From NCBI GenBank assembly GCA_002892395.1, contig NBBL01000001.1:62589-126588 (forward strand): a stretch of DNA of 64,000 nt, in the 5' to 3' direction. This DNA comes from Lachnospiraceae bacterium. GTDB taxonomy: Bacteria > Bacillota > Clostridia > Lachnospirales > Lachnospiraceae. The first letter of the stretch is position 1. Every line of letters begins with the position of its first letter. Shown piece after piece: positions 8,665 to 15,310 of the stretch. Under the pieces are notes generated by a model. The model saw nothing but the letters and a program-made list of their open reading frames with translations. It had not been told where the DNA came from and searched no databases. The position numbers and the translations under genes are program-made.

Positions 8665-9306
8665 ATGACAACAGAAGAAAAGCGTGAAAGCGGGTCACTG
8701 AGAGATCAAAGAAACAGCGCTCAAAAAAAACGAAGCCAGATCGCATGGTTTCTCTTGCTGGTTGCGGCCTCCGTCGCAGCCGATCAGTGGACCAAACGGC
8801 TTGCGCTGAACGCATTCAGGGCTTACGAGCATATTCCGCTGATTCCCGGTGTTCTGGAATTCTGCCGAATTGAAAACCGCGGAGCAGCATTTGGTATATT
8901 GCAGGGGCATATGGTCTTTTTTTACGGAATCACAGCAGTTGTTTGCCTTTTGATTCTCACGGTGACAATCAAGACTCCGGCAGAGAAAAAATATAATGGA
9001 TTCCTTTTGGCACTGGCAATGATTGTATCCGGTGCCATCGGCAATCTGATTGACCGTGTTGTGAGGCAGTCAGTAGTGGATTTTATTTACTTTGTCCCGA
9101 TTGATTTTCCTGTATTTAATGTGGCAGATATTTTTGTGACCTGCGGTACCGGGCTCCTCATGATCCTCATTCTGTGGTTCTACCGGGACGGGGATTTTGC
9201 ATTTCTTTCAAGTTCCACCGTTTGCCCGACTGCTTCGGATGCCCATGGCAGCGCGAGGAATCAAAAAGAGCAGGAAAACAGAACAGAAAAAAAGAAGCTT
9301 AAATAA
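8665..9306 (+). CDS. lspA: Lipoprotein signal peptidase (signal peptidase II)
   Basis: LspA cleaves the signal peptide of diacylated prolipoproteins in the membrane. Four membrane helices are visible and the catalytic aspartates lie in GNLIDRV and FNVADIFVT; the family motif NRGAAFG is also present. The protein is longer than usual at both ends: a charged N-terminal extension of about 25 residues and a polar C-terminal tail rich in Lys/Glu. The ATG at 8665 follows GGGAG by about 10 nt, with a GTG at 8662 as the alternative. Its last codons are the beginning of the 14/15-bp tandem array. Confidence 0.93.
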   Translation: MTTEEKRESGSLRDQRNSAQKKRSQIAWFLLLVAASVAADQWTKRLALNAFRAYEHIPLIPGVLEFCRIENRGAAFGILQGHMVFFYGITAVVCLLILTVTIKTPAEKKYNGFLLALAMIVSGAIGNLIDRVVRQSVVDFIYFVPIDFPVFNVADIFVTCGTGLLMILILWFYRDGDFAFLSSSTVCPTASDAHGSARNQKEQENRTEKKKLK

Positions 9307-9441
9307 AGGAAGTCTGATAAAGGAAGCTTAAATAAAGAAAGCTTAAATAAAGGAAGCCTGATAAAGGAAGCCTGATAAAGGAAGCCTAAATAAAGAAAGC
9401 CTAAATAAAGAAAGCCTAAATAAGGGAAGCTTAAAAAGAAG
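9291..9441 (+). repeat. 14/15-bp tandem array filling the lspA-rluD junction
   Basis: Ten units of the pattern AAAGRAAGCYTRAT (14 bp) or its 15-bp form ending TAAAT run from 9291 to 9435, followed by AAGAAG and the rluD ATG. The array starts inside the last lspA codons, includes its TAA and ends at the rluD start. Each unit carries an AAAGGAAG-like Shine-Dalgarno sequence and a TGATAA or TAAATAA stop cluster. Confidence 0.95.
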
Positions 9442-10347
9442 ATGAAAGAGCAGTATGAGATACAGGACGAGGATCGGGGGAAGCGACTCGATGTTTTTCT
9501 GACAGAGCATCTTTCGAACATGACACGCTCTCACCTGCAAAGGCTGATTGAAGGTGGAGATGTGCAGGTGAATGACACGCGGGTGAAAGCCGGATATAAG
9601 CTTCGGAAAACAGATGCTGTCGAGGTGTCGATTCCGGAGCCGAAGGAATTGGAGATTCTTCCGGAGCGCATTCCCCTGGAGATTCTTTACGAGGATTCCG
9701 ATCTCATTGTGATCAACAAGCCGAAGGGAATGGTGGTTCACCCAGCGGCGGGGCATAGCAGCGGCACCTTGGTCAATGCGCTCTTGTTCCACTGTGGTTC
9801 CAGCCTGTCAGGAATCAACGGCGTTCTGCGGCCGGGGATCGTCCACCGGATCGATCGGGATACGACCGGCGTCATGATCGCCTGTAAGAATGACATGGCG
9901 CATCATGCCATCGCAGCTCAGCTGAAAGCACACAGCATCACACGCCGTTACCGGGCGATTGTGCATGGCGTGATTTCAGAAGAAGAGGGAAGCATTGATG
10001 CGCCAATCGCAAGGGATCCTGCAGAGCGGAAGCGGATGAAAGCCGGAATGGAAAAGGGAAAACCGGCGGTCACGCATTACAGAGTGCTGCAGCGATTTGT
10101 CAATGCGAGCTATGTGGAGTGTAGGCTTGAGACCGGAAGAACACACCAGATTCGCGTGCATATGGCTTCTATCGGACATCCGCTGCTCGGAGACACGGTC
10201 TATGGCTCCAAAAAGAATCCAATGAGGCTTGAGGGACAGACACTGCATGCCATGGTGCTCGGTTTTGTACATCCCCGGAGTGGACAATATATGGAATTTA
10301 CAGCACCGCTTCCTGACTATTTTGAACGGCTTCTTAAAATTCTTTGA
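9442..10347 (+). CDS. rluD: RluD-type 23S rRNA pseudouridine synthase
   Basis: The protein modifies uridines of large-subunit rRNA (or tRNA) to pseudouridine. An N-terminal S4 domain (about residues 10-70) is followed by the RluA-family catalytic domain with the aspartate motif HRIDRDTTGVM, and the conserved ETGRTHQIRVHMASIGHPLLGD block near residue 235. The 301-residue length is typical. The ATG lies directly at the end of the 14/15-bp array, so its ribosome site is one of the array's GGGAAG copies about 12 nt upstream. Pairing with lspA is common in Firmicutes. Confidence 0.93.
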   Translation: MKEQYEIQDEDRGKRLDVFLTEHLSNMTRSHLQRLIEGGDVQVNDTRVKAGYKLRKTDAVEVSIPEPKELEILPERIPLEILYEDSDLIVINKPKGMVVHPAAGHSSGTLVNALLFHCGSSLSGINGVLRPGIVHRIDRDTTGVMIACKNDMAHHAIAAQLKAHSITRRYRAIVHGVISEEEGSIDAPIARDPAERKRMKAGMEKGKPAVTHYRVLQRFVNASYVECRLETGRTHQIRVHMASIGHPLLGDTVYGSKKNPMRLEGQTLHAMVLGFVHPRSGQYMEFTAPLPDYFERLLKIL

Positions 10348-10351
10348 GAGA

Positions 10352-10380
10352 TTTACCTTTTTTGCTTAAAATGATACAAT
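10352..10380 (+). promoter_or_regulatory. Extended -10 sigma-A promoter
   Basis: TTTACC (10352-10357) and TACAAT (10375-10380) are 17 bp apart and the -10 is preceded by TGA, an extended -10 element. It lies just after the rluD stop and points to the cytidylate-kinase-like gene, giving a leader of about 200 nt that contains the heptad array. Confidence 0.75.
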
Positions 10381-10393
10381 CATACTACCAAGC

Positions 10394-10512
10394 AGAGACC
10401 AGAGACCGAATATCAAAGATCAGAGATCAGAGACCAGAGACGGGATACCAAAGATCAGAGACCAGAGATCAAAGATCAGAGACCAGAGATCAAAGGTCGG
10501 ATATCAAAGACT
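10394..10512 (+). repeat. 7-bp tandem array, 17 units
   Basis: Seventeen consecutive heptamers of the pattern RRAGAYC (mainly AGAGACC, AGAGATC, AAAGATC, with GGATAYC variants) keep exact 7-bp phase from 10394 to 10512. The array lies in the presumed 5' leader between the promoter at 10352-10380 and the start at 10586. The 60-codon frame across it is a repeat by-product without its own ribosome site. Confidence 0.95.
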
Positions 10513-10585
10513 GGATTCTCAAGTAAAAGGAAATGGGAAATATCAAGAGAAGACAGCAGGGTGTGAAATGAAAAGGAGGTGTCAT

Positions 10586-11260
10586 ATGGGAGAAAAACTG
10601 ATTATTACCCTTGGACGTCAGACCGGAAGCGGTGGAAGAAGAATCGGGGAGATGCTGGCGGAACGACTCGGTGTTAAATGCTACGGGAAGGAGCTTTTGG
10701 ATCGCGCGTCAAAAGAGAGCGGACTGTGCAAAGAACTGTTGGAACACAATGATGAAAAGCCGACCAGCAGTTTTCTCTACTCCCTGGTCATGGACACGTA
10801 TTCTTTGGGCTATTCCTCCTCGCCCTATGTGGATATGCCGATTAACCAGAAAATTTTTCTCGCGCAGTTTGACAGCATTCGAAATCTGGCCAAGTCAGAA
10901 TCCTGTATCATCGTCGGGCGCTGTGCCGACTACGCGCTCGCAGGGGTTCCCGGTGTTGTCAGTGTGTTTGTCAGCGCGGATGAGGAGGACAGGCTCGCCC
11001 GCATTGAGAAAAAGAATGGTGTGTCGCCTGACAAGGCGCGAGAAATCATGCTGAAAACGGACAAACGGAGATCCAGCTATTACAACTATTACTCCAATAA
11101 GAGGTGGGGAGATTCCAGAAGCTACGATCTCTGCATCAACAGCAGCAGGTTGGGACTGGAGGGCACCGTTGACATGATTTTGACCTTTGCTGAAAAAGAG
11201 AAATGCGTTCGAGCTTCAAAGCAATCGGATGAAGGCAATCGTATGAAGACCATCGAGTGA
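10586..11260 (+). CDS. Cytidylate kinase-like family protein
   Basis: A P-loop kinase-fold protein resembling the stand-alone cytidylate-kinase-like family common in Clostridia. The nucleotide loop is GRQTGSGGRRIGE (a variant lacking the usual GKT), followed by a CYGKELLDRASK segment, the central IIVGRCADYAL motif and an arginine-rich lid KTDKRRSSYYNYYSN. Cellular substrate is not known. The ATG at 10586 is chosen because AAAAGGAGGTG ends 5-6 nt upstream; the ATG at 10568 lies before that ribosome site. The last codons and the stop lie in a 14-bp repeat array. Confidence 0.85.
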   Translation: MGEKLIITLGRQTGSGGRRIGEMLAERLGVKCYGKELLDRASKESGLCKELLEHNDEKPTSSFLYSLVMDTYSLGYSSSPYVDMPINQKIFLAQFDSIRNLAKSESCIIVGRCADYALAGVPGVVSVFVSADEEDRLARIEKKNGVSPDKAREIMLKTDKRRSSYYNYYSNKRWGDSRSYDLCINSSRLGLEGTVDMILTFAEKEKCVRASKQSDEGNRMKTIE

Positions 11261-11276
11261 GAGCAATCAGATGCTG
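11221..11276 (+). repeat. 14-bp tandem array (4 units) spanning a stop codon
   Basis: Units at 11221, 11235, 11249 and 11263 follow the pattern RCMATCGDRTGARG; the first two differ at one base, the last two are more diverged. The stop codon of the cytidylate-kinase-like gene (11258-11260) lies in unit 3. Confidence 0.8.
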
Positions 11277-11340
11277 TCCGCCATTGCAAAGCTCCAAGGC
11301 AAGGCTATTTGTATTGACATCGGACATCAAAAAAGCTGAG

Positions 11341-11392
11341 GGATGTTCCGCGCTGCCGGTTGTGCGCGCCGGGCATCCTTCTTTTTGTTAAA
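11341..11392 (+). terminator. Probable terminator or attenuator before the LCP gene
   Basis: GGATG...CATCC closes a stem that also contains a CGCGC/GCGCG inner helix, followed by TTCTTTTTGTT. It can end the cytidylate-kinase-like transcript, or attenuate entry into the LCP gene. Confidence 0.5.
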
Positions 11393-11411
11393 AAAGGGGG
11401 TCCTTTGCATC

Positions 11412-12686
11412 ATGCAGTCAGATGAACGGGATTTTTTCAACATTGACTTGAGCCGGGGAAAGCCATCGAACGATTTCGGAGAACAGGCAAAAAAAGAAAA
11501 GTTTTTACGGGATCTGGAGCGCCTAAGAAAGATACAGGATGAGACACGGCGCAAGGTGGAAAAAAAGCAGCGCGCAGCCGGAGAAGGGATCGAAAAGGGA
11601 AACGGTGGGAATCAAACCGAATCCAGGGCACGGTACTGCACGCCGGAAGGATCGGATCACTTGCACTCGGATGTACATCCGGGGAAGCGGTCTCCGCATA
11701 AAACCGTTCGTGCAGAGAAGGAAGTACAGAGAAGGAAGAGAAAAAAAAGATTTCTGCCCCGTCTGTTTACATGTGTGATGGTCTTTTTGCTTCTTTGGGG
11801 TGTTAAGAGCCTCTACTTTTCAGGAGATACGCATCAGAACGGATACTATACAGTTGCAGTATTCGGCGTAGATTCCAGAGACGGGGCGCTGGGAGCAGAG
11901 GCGCTCTCGGATGTCAATATGCTGGTATCCCTAAATAAGCAGACCGGAGATATTAAAATCTGCTCCATTTATCGCGATACCTTTGTGCAGATCAGCCCTG
12001 AGGGAAAACGGCACAAATTCAATGAAGCCTACTTTAAGGGGGGACCGGAGCAGGCGCTTTGGACGATCAAGTACAATCTGGACATTGAGCCGGATGACTT
12101 TATCACCTTCAACTGGAAGGCGGTGATTGACAGCATCAATATCATGGATGGAATCGATCTGGAGATTACCAAAGAGGAATTCCGATATATCAATTCTTTT
12201 ATCACAGAGACCGTAAAATCAACGGGGATCGGATCTGTCCAGTTAAAGCACGCCGGGATGAATCATTTGGATGGGGTACAGGCAGTTGCCTACGCGAGGC
12301 TTCGGCTCATGGACAGCGATTTTAAACGCACGGAGCGACAGCGCAAGGTGGTTTCTCTTCTGATGGATAAAATTCGTGCTGCGGATACAAAGAAGCGGCT
12401 GGAACTTGTAAACTCGGTGCTTCCGGAAACAAAAACCAGTATCGGCATCAATGACCTTCTGATTTATGCCAAGGGGATTAAGCATTATCATCTGACGGAA
12501 AGCGTAGGATTTCCCTTTGACAAGGATACTGTATGGATTGAGCGGAAGGACTGCGTCATCCCAATCACGATGGAATCCAACGTTGTTCGACTGCATCAGT
12601 TTTTATATGATAATGCTGATTACAGAGCCAGTAATTCCGTCAAGAATATCAGCGATTATATTGTTAAAAAAACAGGAAGGAAATAA
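11412..12686 (+). CDS. LytR-CpsA-Psr (LCP) family cell-wall polymer ligase
   Basis: LCP proteins transfer lipid-linked glycopolymers onto peptidoglycan outside the membrane. The protein (about 424 residues) has a long charged cytoplasmic N-terminus, one membrane helix (FTCVMVFLLLWGVKSLYF) and an extracytoplasmic LCP domain with typical motifs: VAVFGVDSRDG, ISIYRDT-like SIYRDTFVQI, KFNEAYFKGG and HLDGVQAVAYARLR with RTERQRKVV. The ATG at 11412 is preferred over one at 11343 that would run through the terminator hairpin; its ribosome site (GGGGG) is weak and distant. A 14-bp duplication (11711-11738) is visible inside the basic linker. Confidence 0.9.
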   Translation: MQSDERDFFNIDLSRGKPSNDFGEQAKKEKFLRDLERLRKIQDETRRKVEKKQRAAGEGIEKGNGGNQTESRARYCTPEGSDHLHSDVHPGKRSPHKTVRAEKEVQRRKRKKRFLPRLFTCVMVFLLLWGVKSLYFSGDTHQNGYYTVAVFGVDSRDGALGAEALSDVNMLVSLNKQTGDIKICSIYRDTFVQISPEGKRHKFNEAYFKGGPEQALWTIKYNLDIEPDDFITFNWKAVIDSINIMDGIDLEITKEEFRYINSFITETVKSTGIGSVQLKHAGMNHLDGVQAVAYARLRLMDSDFKRTERQRKVVSLLMDKIRAADTKKRLELVNSVLPETKTSIGINDLLIYAKGIKHYHLTESVGFPFDKDTVWIERKDCVIPITMESNVVRLHQFLYDNADYRASNSVKNISDYIVKKTGRK

Positions 12687-12688
12687 AG

Positions 12689-12712
12689 CCAGATATAAAA
12701 CCAGATATAAAA
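12689..12712 (+). repeat. 12-bp perfect tandem duplication after the LCP stop
   Basis: CCAGATATAAAA occurs twice in direct succession (12689-12700 and 12701-12712), starting 3 nt after the stop codon of the LCP gene. Confidence 0.9.
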
Positions 12713-12729
12713 CCGTACATTCCTTATGA

Positions 12730-12900
12730 TTATGATAAGGAACTGTTCTCATGACAGGAAAAATCGTTGGGACGGATTCTGCTTGCAAAATGTCAAGCGG
12801 GAGATTATTATGGTAAAGACTTAACTATTCGCGAAACACTTGTTTAACGAATAGTTAAGACTCTTATGATAAGGAGGATGCCTCATGACAGGAAAAACCG
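12730..12900 (+). repeat. 134-bp-spaced direct repeat at the 5' end of the recombinase gene
   Basis: The sequence TTATGATAAGG-N10-ATGACAGGAAAAAYCG appears at 12730-12766 and again at 12864-12900. The second copy carries the start codon and first codons of the tyrosine recombinase; the first copy begins a 21-codon frame with the same MTGK start. The 5' end of the gene has therefore been duplicated, or a 134-bp segment inserted with duplication. Confidence 0.85.
12820..12859 (+). promoter_or_regulatory. 40-bp near-perfect palindrome upstream of the recombinase
   Basis: CTTAACTATTCG (12820-12831) and CGAATAGTTAAG (12848-12859) are perfect inverted arms; inside, AAAC and GTTT continue the stem around an ACTT loop, with one 2-nt mismatch. 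No T-run follows, so it does not look like a terminator. It lies between the direct-repeat copies and just before the recombinase start, as an operator, a recombinase-binding site or an inverted repeat end would. Confidence 0.8.
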
Positions 12901-13961
12901 GAAAAAGGCCATCTTACCACACAAAACTGGATCAGGAGAATATTTTTCGTCTTCGTGCGCTTTTGAGTGAACTTCCGGACTACTGTAAAACCTACTTTCG
13001 GGGAATTGAACCCCGCACCCAATCCCGAACACGGATCGCCTATGCCTATGACCTTCGAATTTTTTTTCAGTACCTGATGCAGGTGAATCCCACTATTGCC
13101 AGCTGCGGAGAAATCAAAAATATCTCTCTGGATATGCTTGCTGCTCTCTCCGCGACAGATCTTGAGGAATATATGGAGTATCTGAAATACCGTACAGATG
13201 ACAGCGGAACAGGTGTGCTGAATCAGGAAACCGGAATCAAAAGAAAAATTTGTTCTTTGAAAAGCTTTTATAAATATCTGTATCAAAAAGAGATGCTGGA
13301 AAACAATCCTGCGGCCAGGGTACTGATGCCGCGCCTGCATGAACATGAAATTATCCGCCTGGATATCGATGAAGTTGCCACAATGCTGGATCTTGTTGAG
13401 ACAGGCGAAAAACTGACAGCCCGTCAAAAAGCCTATCATGAAAAAACGAAGCTTCGAGATCTCGCTCTGTTCACGCTTCTGCTGGGAACCGGAATTCGGG
13501 TTTCCGAATGTGTGGGACTGAATCTCTCAGATGTGGATTTTAAAAACGGAGGAATCTTGGTCCACCGAAAGGGAGGAAAAGATCAAATTGTGTATTTTGG
13601 AGATGAGGTTGAGGAGGCACTGCTCAATTACATGGAGGAACGGAAGGATCTGGATGCCCGGGAGGGGGATCAGGACGCACTTTTTCTATCGCTGCAAAAT
13701 CGGAGAATGAATGTTCGAAGCATTGAAAATCTGGTAAAAAAGTATGCACAGATCGCAGCACCGCTCAAAAGAATCACACCGCACAAGCTGCGAAGTACCT
13801 ACGGAACCAATTTGTATCGCGAAACCGGTGATATCTATCTGGTTGCCGACGTACTGGGACACAGCGATGTTAACACCACCAGAAAGCACTACGCAGCCAT
13901 TCAGGAGGACCGCAGACGTAGCGCAAGGAATAAAGTGAAACTGCGGGAGAACACTGACTGA
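12885..13961 (+). CDS. Tyrosine recombinase (XerC/D-like integrase)
   Basis: The 358-residue protein has an N-terminal SAM-like core-binding domain (about residues 20-140) and a C-terminal catalytic domain with all catalytic residues visible: Arg205 (TGIRVSE), Lys232 (GGKDQ), His300 and Arg303 (PHKLRSTYG), His326 (GHSDVNTT) and Tyr336. AAGGAGG precedes the ATG by about 8 nt. Chromosomal Xer proteins in Clostridia near lexA look like this, so a dimer-resolution or housekeeping recombinase is likely; no attachment-site pair or cargo genes are present, which argues against a prophage integrase. The 5' and 3' ends of the gene both have partial duplicates next to them. Confidence 0.9.
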   Translation: MTGKTGKRPSYHTKLDQENIFRLRALLSELPDYCKTYFRGIEPRTQSRTRIAYAYDLRIFFQYLMQVNPTIASCGEIKNISLDMLAALSATDLEEYMEYLKYRTDDSGTGVLNQETGIKRKICSLKSFYKYLYQKEMLENNPAARVLMPRLHEHEIIRLDIDEVATMLDLVETGEKLTARQKAYHEKTKLRDLALFTLLLGTGIRVSECVGLNLSDVDFKNGGILVHRKGGKDQIVYFGDEVEEALLNYMEERKDLDAREGDQDALFLSLQNRRMNVRSIENLVKKYAQIAAPLKRITPHKLRSTYGTNLYRETGDIYLVADVLGHSDVNTTRKHYAAIQEDRRRSARNKVKLRENTD

Positions 13962-14053
13962 ATGTAAAGTGAGAATAAAATTGCGGGAGAACTTGTCTGC
14001 TTGGCTGATTCAGAATAGAATCCGAGTCGGAATAAAATCGCGGAAGGTGGCTG
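13927..14053 (+). repeat. Degenerate copies of the recombinase gene's 3' end
   Basis: A segment with the core GGAATAAA...GCGGGAGAAC from the last codons (13927-13960) recurs at 13971-13999 (GAGAATAAAATTGCGGGAGA) and, more diverged, at about 14027-14053 (CGGAATAAAATCGCGGAAGG). The spacing is 44-56 bp. The rest of 13962-14128 shows no gene or terminator. Confidence 0.65.
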
Positions 14054-14128
14054 GCGGAATGAGTGAAAAGGGAGCCGCGGGGGAATCCGGGTGATGCGGA
14101 AGCCGAGAAGGAAACATGACAGAGAATA

Positions 14129-14479
14129 TTACGGATAGTATACGACGGTCAGGTAGCAGCCCGGACGGAGTGCTTCGCCCTGCATCTGATTCAAATCTCG
14201 AACAATTTCAATGTACTGCTCATTGCTCTGAATTTCCTGCTCATTGTATTGCATGGCCAGCTTCTCCAGGCTGTCATCGGCATCCAACTTGATGCTTCGA
14301 TAACAAACAGTCTGTGCGGCTCCTGTCCTTTTCCCACCTGCCTGTGCAATGACGGATGCCTTCTCAAAAAATAGAATTGACACAATTAAAAATAGCACCG
14401 TCATCAGCAAACACCGAAAAATGATTCCTGTTTCGGCTCTTCTCCTCTTTGTCAGATTGCGTGCGCTTCTTTCTTCCAA
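14129..14479 (-). CDS. YneA-like LysM protein, SOS cell-division inhibitor candidate
   Basis: The 116-residue protein has a basic N-terminus, one membrane helix (about residues 20-42) and a LysM-like C-terminal domain (DDSLEKLAMQYN ... LNQMQGEALRPGCYLTVVYYP). In Gram-positives a short membrane LysM protein divergent from lexA (YneA, SosA) delays division during the SOS response, which makes that role likely. The promoter (14527-14555) contains LexA boxes in its spacer and start region. The start is a TTG at 14479 with AAGGAG some 12 nt upstream, which is a long gap. Sequence similarity to YneA itself is not strong enough by eye to use its symbol. Confidence 0.75.
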   Translation of the reverse strand: MEERSARNLTKRRRAETGIIFRCLLMTVLFLIVSILFFEKASVIAQAGGKRTGAAQTVCYRSIKLDADDSLEKLAMQYNEQEIQSNEQYIEIVRDLNQMQGEALRPGCYLTVVYYP

Positions 14480-14506
14480 TTGATTCCGGCTCTCCTTCCC
14501 TGAAAT

Positions 14507-14520
14507 CGAACGTTTGTTCT
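14507..14520. promoter_or_regulatory. LexA box 1
   Basis: CGAACGTTTGTTCT, one or two mismatches from the Gram-positive SOS consensus CGAACRNRYGTTYG, at the start site of the yneA-like gene. Confidence 0.8.
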
Positions 14521-14526
14521 GAATGC

Positions 14527-14555
14527 ATCATACTGCACGAACATACGTTTGTCAA
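14527..14555 (-). promoter_or_regulatory. LexA-controlled promoter of the yneA-like gene
   Basis: On the minus strand TTGACA (14550-14555) and TATGAT (14527-14532) are exactly 17 bp apart. LexA box 2 fills the spacer and box 1 lies over the probable transcription start. Confidence 0.88.
14538..14551. promoter_or_regulatory. LexA box 2 (perfect)
   Basis: CGAACATACGTTTG matches the Gram-positive SOS consensus at every defined position and lies between -35 and -10 of the yneA-like promoter. Confidence 0.92.
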
Positions 14556-14563
14556 CAGGTTTT

Positions 14564-14577
14564 CGAACAAAGGTTTG
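14564..14577. promoter_or_regulatory. LexA box 3
   Basis: CGAACAAAGGTTTG, one mismatch from consensus, overlaps the -35 region of the lexA promoter. Confidence 0.8.
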
Positions 14578-14603
14578 CATCAATCGAACGTATGTGCTAT
14601 GAT
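14575..14603 (+). promoter_or_regulatory. Autoregulated lexA promoter
   Basis: TTGCAT (14575-14580) and TATGAT (14598-14603) are 17 bp apart and overlap LexA boxes 3 and 4, which predicts negative autoregulation. Confidence 0.82.
14585..14598. promoter_or_regulatory. LexA box 4
   Basis: CGAACGTATGTGCT, a weaker right half, lies in the spacer of the lexA promoter up to its -10 box. Confidence 0.7.
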
Positions 14604-14639
14604 GAAACCAGTTCATAATGATTACCGGGAGGAAATCCT

Positions 14640-15254
14640 ATGTCACGCACCAAACCAAGCGGAAAGCAGCTGGAAATTCTTGATTATATCAAGCGTACCA
14701 TTTTGGAAAAGGGCTATCCGCCCGCTGTTCGGGAAATTTGCGAAGCGGTACATCTTCGCTCCACTTCCTCGGTGCACGCACATCTGGAAGCGCTGGAACG
14801 GAACGGTTGCATTCGGCGGGATCCCACAAAGCCGCGCACTATTGAGATTTTGGATGAAACCTTCAATTTTCCGCGAAGAGAACTGGTCAATGTTCCCATT
14901 GTCGGTCAGGTCGCGGCGGGAGAGCCAATCCTGGCTGAGCAAAATATCGTGGATTATTTTCCCCTTCCCGTGGATATGCTTCCGAATCAGGAGACGTTTA
15001 TACTGAAGGTACACGGAGATTCTATGATGAATGCCGGGATTTTGGATGGAGATGATCTTATCGTCGCGAAACAATCCTATGCGATGAACGGACAAATTGT
15101 GGTAGCCATGGTCGAAGACGGCGCAACGGTCAAGCGCTTTTATAAGGAAAAGGGTCACTATCGGCTTCAGCCGGAAAATGATGCGATGGATCCGATTATC
15201 GTGCCGGAGGTCTCAATCCTGGGGAGGGCGGTCGGTCTCCTGCGTCTGATATAG
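14640..15254 (+). CDS. lexA: SOS repressor LexA
   Basis: LexA represses DNA-damage genes and cleaves itself when stimulated by RecA filaments. The 204-residue protein has an N-terminal winged helix-turn-helix (PPAVREICEAVHLRSTSSVHAHL, split here as two motifs around residues 27-50), the Ala93-Gly94 cleavage site in QVAAGEPI, catalytic Ser128 (GDSMM) and Lys165 (ATVKRFY). GGGAGG stands about 8 nt before the ATG. It is divergent from the yneA-like gene and shares a four-box operator region with it. Confidence 0.97.
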   Translation: MSRTKPSGKQLEILDYIKRTILEKGYPPAVREICEAVHLRSTSSVHAHLEALERNGCIRRDPTKPRTIEILDETFNFPRRELVNVPIVGQVAAGEPILAEQNIVDYFPLPVDMLPNQETFILKVHGDSMMNAGILDGDDLIVAKQSYAMNGQIVVAMVEDGATVKRFYKEKGHYRLQPENDAMDPIIVPEVSILGRAVGLLRLI

Positions 15255-15285
15255 AGCCTCTGATATTCCTGATAAACAGAATGAA

Positions 15286-15310
15286 AAAAGCAGCTGTTAA
15301 AGCTGCTTTG
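15286..15310. terminator. Convergent terminator between lexA and rsfS
   Basis: AAGCAGCT (15288-15295) and AGCTGCTT (15301-15308) form a hairpin with A-runs on the left and Ts on the right, so it can act in both directions; the rsfS stop codon lies in the loop. Confidence 0.75.

Noticed and set aside
10394-10512. CRISPR array
   Set aside because: Units are 7 bp without unique spacers and there are no cas genes; a plain tandem array.
10344-10526. Sixty-codon frame with RDQRSET repeats after rluD
   Set aside because: Generated by the 7-bp array; it overlaps the rluD stop, covers a promoter and has no ribosome site of its own.
12820-12859. Palindrome as intrinsic terminator of the LCP gene
   Set aside because: No U-tract follows on either strand and it lies 130 bp downstream of the stop, next to the recombinase start.
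12885-13961. Recombinase as marker of a prophage or genomic island
   Set aside because: Neighbouring genes are all housekeeping, and no attachment-site repeat, tRNA target or phage gene is present.
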